From NCBI GenBank assembly GCA_030039825.1, contig JASHUV010000068.1, forward strand, positions 1 through 5,027: a DNA stretch of 5,027 bases, given 5' to 3'. The stretch comes from Thermoplasmata archaeon. GTDB taxonomy: Archaea > Thermoplasmatota > Thermoplasmata > Lutacidiplasmatales > UBA184. Both the position numbers and the translations under genes were made by a program. The notes under the pieces were generated by a model. It saw nothing but the letters and a program-made list of their open reading frames with translations. It did no database searches and was not told the origin of the DNA. Positions 1-4,327 of this stretch are shown piece after piece. The first letter of the stretch is position 1. Every line of letters starts with the position of its first letter.

Positions 1-761
1 TCGTGGTGGGCCTCCTCCCGGGCCCAGCGGCGGAACCTCCGCCACCCCTCCCGCGTGAGCCGCGGGCGCGCCGGGAAGAACGGGATCGCGATGTGGAGGG
101 AGGCGAGATGGCGGATCCGCGAGAGGAAGCCCGCGGCGTCCGCGGCGACGTGGGCCGTCGTCGACGGGTGGGGAGAGTCCCGGACCCCGAGCCAGACCGC
201 CGCGACGCTCGCGAAGGCGAGGACCGCGAGGAGGTCGAGGAACGGCGGAAGGCTCAGCTGGGCGTCGAGCCAGACGACCCCGACGAGGAGCCCCCCCATC
301 GACCCGAGGATGCTCATCAGCTGGAAGGAGGCGTACGCCGTCGGCCGTTCGTCCGGAGGGAACTGCTCGAGGATCAGGAGGTTCGAGGCGCTCGAGCCGG
401 CGGGCGTGATCGCGCCGACGAGCGCGTAGAGGGCGAAGAGCCACGGGAGCTCGGCGTGGGTGTGGACGGCGCCGAGGCCGAGGTAGAGGACGCCGAAGCC
501 GGCGTAGTTGACGAGCAGGAGCTTGCGGCGCGTGGGGTAGCGGTCGGCGATCCAGCCCCAGAACATCGAGGCGACGATGACCACGGCGTTGAACACCGAG
601 GCCGCGAGCGCGACGTCCGTCCACGCGCCGTGCAGCGGGATCAGGATGAGGAGCGGGAGCGCGACGCCGAGACCGGAGGTGGCGGCGTTGATGGGGACGA
701 ACGCGAGGAGCCAGGGGCGGGCGAGGAGCCGTGCCGGGCGGGTGGTCGGTTGGTGCGCCAT
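1..761 (-). CDS. MFS transporter, N-terminal part (partial at left edge)
   Basis: This is a membrane permease of the major facilitator superfamily, likely a proton-coupled or facilitative transporter in the cytoplasmic membrane; its substrate cannot be told. Reading the minus strand from the ATG at 761 gives 253 uninterrupted codons to the edge, so the stop and the C-terminal half lie outside. Six hydrophobic segments fit helices 1-6, at about residues 16-42, 48-70, 82-100, 106-131, 145-166 and 172-193. The loop after helix 2 carries the MFS motif A signature (GWIADRYPTRRK, residues 69-80). Residues 194-253 are polar and rich in Arg, matching the cytoplasmic loop between the two six-helix halves. 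No clear Shine-Dalgarno sequence precedes the ATG, so the mRNA may have a very short leader. An ATG at 781 is out of frame. The gene is divergent from the 894-4235 cluster. The family is confident; the substrate is unknown. Confidence 0.88.
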   Translation of the reverse strand, partial: MAHQPTTRPARLLARPWLLAFVPINAATSGLGVALPLLILIPLHGAWTDVALAASVFNAVVIVASMFWGWIADRYPTRRKLLLVNYAGFGVLYLGLGAVHTHAELPWLFALYALVGAITPAGSSASNLLILEQFPPDERPTAYASFQLMSILGSMGGLLVGVVWLDAQLSLPPFLDLLAVLAFASVAAVWLGVRDSPHPSTTAHVAADAAGFLSRIRHLASLHIAIPFFPARPRLTREGWRRFRRWAREEAHH

Positions 762-793
762 CGCCCGGAGGGTCGCGCCATGCGGGCGCCGCG

Positions 794-801
794 TTCAAAA
801 A
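794..801 (-). promoter_or_regulatory. Possible TATA-like box for the MFS gene
   Basis: Read on the minus strand this is TTTTTGAA, an isolated AT-rich patch in GC-rich DNA. Archaeal TATA boxes usually lie about 25 bases before the start of transcription, which would put the start near 770 and give a leader of about ten bases before the ATG at 761. That fits the lack of a Shine-Dalgarno sequence. The match to the TTTAWATA consensus is poor, and the patch at 843-862 is a competing candidate with a longer leader. Confidence 0.3.
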
Positions 802-842
802 CTCGAGGGCCGGACTCGCAGCGGGCCGTCGGGGGGACGCCT

Positions 843-862
843 CTTTAACAACCGTTATAAAG
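843..862. promoter_or_regulatory. Divergent TATA-like inverted repeat
   Basis: CTTTAAC (843-849) and GTTATAAAG (854-862) form an imperfect inverted repeat around a 4-base centre. On the plus strand the right arm reads TTATAAAG, which would start transcription near 883-887, just ahead of the RAM gene. On the minus strand the same arm reads CTTTATAAC, close to the archaeal TATA consensus, and would give the MFS gene a leader of about 70 bases. It is the most AT-rich stretch in the intergenic region, so a promoter role for the plus-strand cluster is likely. Use in both directions, or by a repressor that recognises the symmetry, is inference. Confidence 0.55.
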
Positions 863-893
863 GGAGGGGAGTCTCTCGCGCCCGGTCACCCGG

Positions 894-1136
894 GTGGGCT
901 CTTTGGCGATCGGTTTCGTCCTGATCAGCACGGCGCCCGCCAAGGAGCACGAGGTCTACACCGAGCTCCTGCGGGTGAAGGGGATCGTCGAGCTCCACCC
1001 GCTCTTCGGCGAGTACGACCTCATCGCGAAGGTCGAGGCGGAGGACTTCAACGCCCTCGGCCAGCTCGTCGTCGACAAGATCCGGGCCGTCCCGGGCGTC
1101 ATCGACACGAAGACCCTCACCGGCATCAAGTTCTGA
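894..1136 (+). CDS. Stand-alone Lrp/AsnC ligand-binding (RAM) domain protein
   Basis: The product is an 80-residue protein made only of the effector-binding domain of the Lrp/AsnC family, with no helix-turn-helix. In known members this ferredoxin-like fold forms dimers or higher oligomers that bind amino acids or other small ligands at the subunit interfaces. Free-standing copies are thought to sense ligands or pair with full-length Lrp proteins. The sequence shows the first strand (AIGFVLIST, residues 5-13), the FGEYDLIAKVEAED block typical of the family (38-51), a helix (52-65), and the closing PGVIDTKTLTGIKF segment (67-80). Two starts are possible: GTG at 894, or TTG at 903, which would begin the protein with MAIGFVLI and use GGTG at 893-896 as ribosome binding site. 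It is first in the plus-strand cluster; its stop overlaps the next gene's Shine-Dalgarno. Its ligand is unknown. The family is confident, the start is not. Confidence 0.9.
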   Translation: MGSLAIGFVLISTAPAKEHEVYTELLRVKGIVELHPLFGEYDLIAKVEAEDFNALGQLVVDKIRAVPGVIDTKTLTGIKF

Positions 1137-1141
1137 GGAGG
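1135..1141 (+). promoter_or_regulatory. Shine-Dalgarno for the membrane protein gene
   Basis: GAGGAGG is a near-perfect complement of the archaeal 16S rRNA 3' end. It lies 11 bases before the ATG at 1153 and overlaps the TGA stop (1134-1136) of the RAM gene. This supports the 1153 start and suggests that the two genes are translated from one message. Confidence 0.75.
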
Positions 1142-1152
1142 CACACACCACC

Positions 1153-1479
1153 ATGGTCAGCGAGCTCGTGGGGAGCACCGCGTTCAGCGTCGGACTCGAG
1201 CAGTTCGGGGCGATCCTGCTCCTCGTCTTCGGCCTCTTCCTGATCCTCGCCGGGGTCTTCACGGCGTACTTCGGCTCGGGGAAGAGCCGCACCATCGGGG
1301 TCGTCCTGCTCGTCGTCGGCATCGTCATCGGCCTCGGCTCGGGGTACTGGTACCACACGGCCGGCCAGCCCGGCGGCCTCGGCCGTCTCGTCGAGGAGGC
1401 CGTCCTCGTGATCGTCGCCGCCGTGCTCGGCGCCCTCGCCGCGATCGCCATCTTCCTCGTGGCGATCATGAAGTCGTAG
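1153..1479 (+). CDS. Small three-helix membrane protein, function unknown
   Basis: I do not recognise this 108-residue protein as a named family. It has three strongly hydrophobic segments at about residues 19-40, 47-66 and 82-105. A short basic linker (GSGKSRT, 41-47) joins the first two. A polar loop (about 67-81, WYHTAGQPGGLGRL) precedes the third. The positive-inside rule suggests the N-terminus is outside, the first linker is cytoplasmic and the short C-terminal tail (MKS) is cytoplasmic. There is no cleavable signal peptide with a clear site and no cysteine or metal motif. The ATG is well supported by GAGGAGG at 1135-1141. It lies between the RAM protein and the SAM hydroxide adenosyltransferase gene in the same orientation with short gaps, so it is probably co-transcribed. 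A link to ligand sensing by the RAM protein is only a guess. That it is a real gene is well supported by its position, start signal and hydrophobic pattern. Confidence 0.8.
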   Translation: MVSELVGSTAFSVGLEQFGAILLLVFGLFLILAGVFTAYFGSGKSRTIGVVLLVVGIVIGLGSGYWYHTAGQPGGLGRLVEEAVLVIVAAVLGALAAIAIFLVAIMKS

Positions 1480-1481
1480 GC

Positions 1482-1497
1482 GGCGGGAGCTCCCGCC
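1482..1497. repeat. Perfect 16-bp palindrome between genes
   Basis: GGCGGGAGCTCCCGCC reads the same on both strands and fills about half of the 33-base gap between the membrane protein gene and the DUF62 gene. In RNA it could fold into a 6-bp GC stem (GGCGGG/CCCGCC) with an AGCT loop, ending three bases before the next gene's Shine-Dalgarno. No T-tract follows, so it does not look like a terminator. It could be a stabilising hairpin, a translation control element or a dimeric protein site; the sequence does not decide. Confidence 0.6.
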
Positions 1498-1499
1498 CC

Positions 1500-1505
1500 G
1501 AGGGG
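1500..1505 (+). promoter_or_regulatory. Shine-Dalgarno for the DUF62 gene
   Basis: GAGGGG lies seven bases before the ATG at 1513, a normal archaeal spacing. It supports that start and lies immediately downstream of the 16-bp palindrome, so folding of the palindrome could affect access to it. Confidence 0.55.
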
Positions 1506-1512
1506 CCGCACG

Positions 1513-2313
1513 ATGGCCCGCGTCGTCACGCTGACGACCGACATCGGCTGGGCGTACGCCGCCCAGGTGAAGGGGGTCCTGCTGAGGGCCCTCGGACCGG
1601 GTCGCGTCGTCGACCTCGCGCACGACCTGCCCGCCCACGGGATCGCCGAGGCCGCCTTCCTGCTCCGGCACCTCGGCGCGACGTTCCCCCCGGGGACGGT
1701 CCATCTCGCCATCGTCGACCCGGGCGTGGGGGGGACCCGCGCGCCGGTCGCCATCGCCTGCCGGGACGGAAGCTCCCTCGTCGGCCCGGACAACGGCCTC
1801 CTCGACCCGCTCGCCCGGCACCTCGGCGTCCGGGCCGTCGTGCGGCTCGATCGGTCGAAGGTCCGGGGACCCGGAGGGGCGAGCGCGACGTTCGACGGCC
1901 GGGACCTCTTCGCCCCCGCCGCGGCGCGTCTCGCGAACGGCGCCGCGCTCCGCTCGCTCGGGGGCCCGGCGACGCTGACCCCGCTCCCCGTCGTGGCGCC
2001 GCGGGCGGGCCGCTTCGGCCACCTTGGGAGGGTCCAACACATCGACGCGTTCGGCAACATCATCACCGACCTCCCTCCCTCGGCCGCCCCCCCGTTCGGG
2101 GCGCTCGCTCAGGTCCGCTTCGGGAGAGGGCGGTCGGTGACCCTCCCGGTCCGACGCGTCTACGAGGAGGTGGCGCCGGGGACCCCGCTCTTGCTCGTCT
2201 CGAGCTTCGGGCTCCTCGAGATCGCCCTGCGGACCGGACGGGCGGCGGACCGCTTCCGGGTCCGCGTCGGGGACCGAGTCCTCCTGCGCTCCGTACGGCC
2301 CCGGAACGGCTAA
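1513..2313 (+). CDS. SAM hydroxide adenosyltransferase family protein (DUF62)
   Basis: The product is a 266-residue cytoplasmic enzyme of the family that splits S-adenosylmethionine with water/hydroxide to give adenosine and methionine; fluorinases and chlorinases are distant relatives. The N-terminal domain carries LTTDIG (7-12), IVDPGVGG (67-74), GPDNGLL (91-97) and FDGRDLFAPAAA (127-138). The C-terminal domain carries IDAFGNIITDL (177-187) and SSFGLLEIAL (230-239), where the family binds the adenine end of SAM. In the archaeal PH0463 enzyme the reported catalytic triad is Asp68-Arg75-His127. Asp69 and Arg76 match here, but the His position is Asp128 (codon GAC). The length is normal for the hydroxide enzymes and shorter than the roughly 300-residue fluorinases. 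The ATG is supported by GAGGGG at 1500-1505. It is preceded by the membrane protein gene and followed 47 bases later by dnaJ. The family is certain; whether the usual reaction is kept with Asp128 is open. Confidence 0.93.
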   Translation: MARVVTLTTDIGWAYAAQVKGVLLRALGPGRVVDLAHDLPAHGIAEAAFLLRHLGATFPPGTVHLAIVDPGVGGTRAPVAIACRDGSSLVGPDNGLLDPLARHLGVRAVVRLDRSKVRGPGGASATFDGRDLFAPAAARLANGAALRSLGGPATLTPLPVVAPRAGRFGHLGRVQHIDAFGNIITDLPPSAAPPFGALAQVRFGRGRSVTLPVRRVYEEVAPGTPLLLVSSFGLLEIALRTGRAADRFRVRVGDRVLLRSVRPRNG

Positions 2314-2360
2314 TAACCAGCGGCGGCCGGTACGTCCTCCCCCCTCGGAGCAGCGAGCGG

Positions 2361-3524
2361 ATGCCAAAGCGGGACTACTACGACGTCCTCGGGATCTCGA
2401 AGAACGCGAGCACGGACGAGGTGAAGAGCGCCTACCGGCGCCTCGCCCGGCAGTACCATCCCGACGTCAACACCGAGAACCCGAAGGCCGCCGAGGAGAA
2501 GTTCAAGGAGCTCTCGGAGGCCTACGAGGTCCTCGCTGACCCGGAGAAGCGGACGCGCTACGACCAGCTCGGCTTCGGCGGCATCCAGCAGGACTTCGGT
2601 CCGGGTGGCTTCACCTGGCAGAACTTCAGCCACGCCGCCGACCTCGAGGACCTGCTCGGCCAGACCGACTTCTTCCAGCAGCTCTTCCGATCCGGCTTCT
2701 CCGACGGCCTGTTCGGCCGCCCCGTCGGGCGCCGCTCCGGTATCCCCGGACGGGGGAGCGACGTCGAGGTCTCCGTCCGCCTTCCGCTCGCCGCCGCCGT
2801 CACGGGCGCGGAGCCGACGCTCGAGGTCCCGTCGAGCCAACGCTGCTCGGAGTGCCGGGGCACCGGGGCGCTCCACGGAACGGCCGTCGACAAGTGCCCG
2901 GAGTGCGACGGCCGCGGCCAGATCCGGCGGAGCCAGAGCCGCGGCTTCAGCCAGCTCATCTCCATCCTCGAGTGCCCGATGTGCCACGGGACCGGTCAGC
3001 GCATCCGCGAACCGTGCCCGACCTGCGAGGGGGCCGGCGTCGTCCGGCGCATCAAGAAGGTCAAGGTCACGGTGCCCCCCGGGATCGAGAACGGCGCGGT
3101 CCTGCGCCTCGCCCACATGGGCGTGCCCTCCGACGGGAACGGCGCTCCCGGCGACCTCTTCGTCCAGGTCCTCCTCGAGACGTCCGGACGGATCCATCGG
3201 GACGGGACCGACGCCTTCACCGAGACCCGCATCCCGCTCGCGACGGCCCTCTTCGGCGGCCAGATCAAGGTCGACACGATCACGGACCGGGCCCTCCTGA
3301 CGATCCCGTCGGGCACCCAGCCGGAGACGCGATTCCGTCTGAGGGCGGAGGGGTTCCCGAGGCTCCGCTCGCCCGAACGCGGGGACCTCATCGTCACCGT
3401 CCACGTCGACCTGCCGGACGCCCTCTCCCCCCGGCAGAGCGAGCTCCTGCACGAGGCGCTCGGGGCGTCGGCCGCCCGGGACGCTCCGGCGAAGAAGGGC
3501 GGCCTCTTCTCGCGTCGCGGCTAG
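2361..3524 (+). CDS. dnaJ: Chaperone protein DnaJ (Hsp40, type I)
   Basis: DnaJ binds unfolded proteins and hands them to DnaK (Hsp70), stimulating its ATPase, in the cytoplasm. All parts of a full type I protein are present in 387 residues, a usual length. The J domain (about 4-69) has the essential HPD at 33-35. A linker of about 71-133 is only modestly Gly/Phe-rich. Four intact CxxCxGxG zinc motifs start at residues 162, 179, 205 and 219, giving two zinc sites. The C-terminal substrate-binding region (about 230-355) includes VPPGIENG and RGDLIVTVHV, and a dimerisation tail follows. GGAG at 2347-2350 lies ten bases before the ATG. A weak AT patch (TAATAACC, 2311-2318) at the DUF62 stop might be an internal promoter. 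No dnaK or grpE lies within the window, unlike the common archaeal grpE-dnaK-dnaJ cluster. Archaeal dnaJ genes are generally thought to descend from bacterial ones. Confidence 0.97.
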   Translation: MPKRDYYDVLGISKNASTDEVKSAYRRLARQYHPDVNTENPKAAEEKFKELSEAYEVLADPEKRTRYDQLGFGGIQQDFGPGGFTWQNFSHAADLEDLLGQTDFFQQLFRSGFSDGLFGRPVGRRSGIPGRGSDVEVSVRLPLAAAVTGAEPTLEVPSSQRCSECRGTGALHGTAVDKCPECDGRGQIRRSQSRGFSQLISILECPMCHGTGQRIREPCPTCEGAGVVRRIKKVKVTVPPGIENGAVLRLAHMGVPSDGNGAPGDLFVQVLLETSGRIHRDGTDAFTETRIPLATALFGGQIKVDTITDRALLTIPSGTQPETRFRLRAEGFPRLRSPERGDLIVTVHVDLPDALSPRQSELLHEALGASAARDAPAKKGGLFSRRG

Positions 3525-3530
3525 CCGGCG

Positions 3531-4235
3531 ATGGACGAGATCCTCCCGCCCGAGCCGCCCGCCGAGCACTACTTCACCGCCCGGCCCCGCTCCCCCTCGC
3601 GGCGCCGCGAGCTCCGCTTCCTCTACCGGGGCGCGCTCGTCACGGTCGTCGTCGACCGCGGCGTCTTCGCCTCGAGCGCGCTCGATCCGGGGACCGCCCT
3701 CCTCATCGAGACGCTCGACCCGGGGCCGACCGACCGGATCCTCGACCTCGGGTGCGGATGGGGGGCGGTCGGCCTGGCGGCGGCCCGCGCGGCGCCGGGA
3801 GGTTCCGTCCTCCTCACCGACGTCAACCGTCGGGCCGTCTACCTCGCCCGGGAGAACCTCCGGCGGAACCGGATCGCGAACGCCGAGGTCCGTGCCGGCG
3901 CGGGCTTCGTCCCGGTCCGGGGCGAGCGTTTCGACCTCATCGCGACGAACCCCCCCTACCACGCGGGCCGTGAGCTCCTCCTCGCTCTCCTCGCCGAGGG
4001 GCCGGAGCACCTGACCCCGACGGGCCGCCTCCTCCTCGTCGGGAAGGGCAGCCAAGGGATCCACTTCTACCAGCGCTGGCTCACCGACCACTGGGCGGCG
4101 ACCGTGGAGGTCCGGGCCCGGGGCGGTGGGTATCGCGTCCTCGAGGCCCGCCCCGCGAGCGCTCCGGTCGACGAGCGGAAGGCCCGCGCGGGCCCTCCGC
4201 GGACCGTCGGGCGAAGGCCGCGCCGAAGCGCTTAA
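3531..4235 (+). CDS. MJ0882/RsmC-like class I SAM-dependent methyltransferase
   Basis: The product is a 234-residue single-domain Rossmann-fold methyltransferase of the RsmC/RlmG (MTS) type, resembling along its length, from memory, the archaeal protein MJ0882. Relatives methylate the exocyclic amine of guanine in rRNA, so rRNA is the likely substrate, but this is inference. The sequence shows an N-terminal HYFTARPRSP segment (13-22), a DRGVFASS segment (42-49), SAM-binding DLGCGWG (72-78), an acidic residue at the end of strand 2 (LLTDVN, Asp97), and catalytic NPPY (140-143), typical of amino-group methylation. GGGYRVL (198-204) closes the fold. Residues from about 208 form an extra Arg/Lys-rich tail (12 of the last 27 residues or so are basic or Pro), which could contact RNA. 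The ATG lies six bases after the dnaJ stop without a good Shine-Dalgarno, so translation is probably coupled. The stop codon overlaps the TATA-like box of the uS13 gene. Confidence 0.9.
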   Translation: MDEILPPEPPAEHYFTARPRSPSRRRELRFLYRGALVTVVVDRGVFASSALDPGTALLIETLDPGPTDRILDLGCGWGAVGLAAARAAPGGSVLLTDVNRRAVYLARENLRRNRIANAEVRAGAGFVPVRGERFDLIATNPPYHAGRELLLALLAEGPEHLTPTGRLLLVGKGSQGIHFYQRWLTDHWAATVEVRARGGGYRVLEARPASAPVDERKARAGPPRTVGRRPRRSA

Positions 4236-4237
4236 AT
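4228..4237 (+). promoter_or_regulatory. Putative TATA box for the uS13 gene
   Basis: GCGCTTAAAT is an isolated AT-rich patch preceded by CGAA (4223-4226), similar to the purine-rich BRE that flanks archaeal TATA boxes. It includes the methyltransferase stop codon TAA (4233-4235). Transcription would start at about 4257-4263, giving a leader of 65-70 bases before the GTG at 4328. The position upstream of a ribosomal protein gene, which normally has its own strong promoter, supports the call. Confidence 0.6.
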
Positions 4238-4268
4238 GGAGGGGCCCGCTCGGCGCGCCCGCCCTGCC

Positions 4269-4303
4269 GAGGAGGGCGTCCGGACCCCGGACCCGGCCTC
4301 CTC
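4269..4303 (+). promoter_or_regulatory. Nested stem-loop in the uS13 mRNA leader
   Basis: The outer stem pairs GAGGAGG (4269-4275) with CCTCCTC (4297-4303), seven perfect base pairs. The inner stem pairs GTCCGG (4278-4283) with CCGGAC (4287-4292), six perfect pairs around a 3-base loop. An asymmetric internal loop (GC opposite CCGG) separates them. The structure lies wholly inside the leader predicted from the TATA-like box and ends 24 bases before the start codon. The left arm looks like a Shine-Dalgarno sequence and the right arm like the 16S anti-Shine-Dalgarno. Bacterial S13-S11-S4 operons are controlled by binding of S4 to a structured leader, so a control role is plausible but is inference. 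GC-rich DNA produces stems by chance more often than average. Confidence 0.5.
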
Positions 4304-4327
4304 CGACAGGTACCGACCGCACAGAGG

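Noticed and set aside
3..848. A 281-codon plus-strand open frame at the left edge
   Set aside because: It lies opposite the MFS gene, whose minus-strand translation has clear transmembrane helices and motif A. The plus-strand product is Arg/Glu-rich with no fold signal.
1480..1500. The palindrome as a transcription terminator
   Set aside because: No T-tract follows the stem, and the next gene's Shine-Dalgarno starts three bases later.
1513..2313. The DUF62 protein as a fluorinase or chlorinase
   Set aside because: It has the shorter length and the retained Asp and Arg of the hydroxide enzymes. Only the His position differs, which is not enough to claim halide chemistry.
855..2367. Two long minus-strand open frames across the RAM, membrane protein and DUF62 genes
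   Set aside because: They are antisense to three supported genes, have no recognisable domain, and show the biased composition of reverse-strand shadows.
2310..4322. A 670-codon open frame on the minus strand
   Set aside because: It is antisense to dnaJ and the methyltransferase, both unmistakable. Its translation is a low-complexity Arg/Glu/Asp/Ala mix typical of a GC-rich shadow frame.
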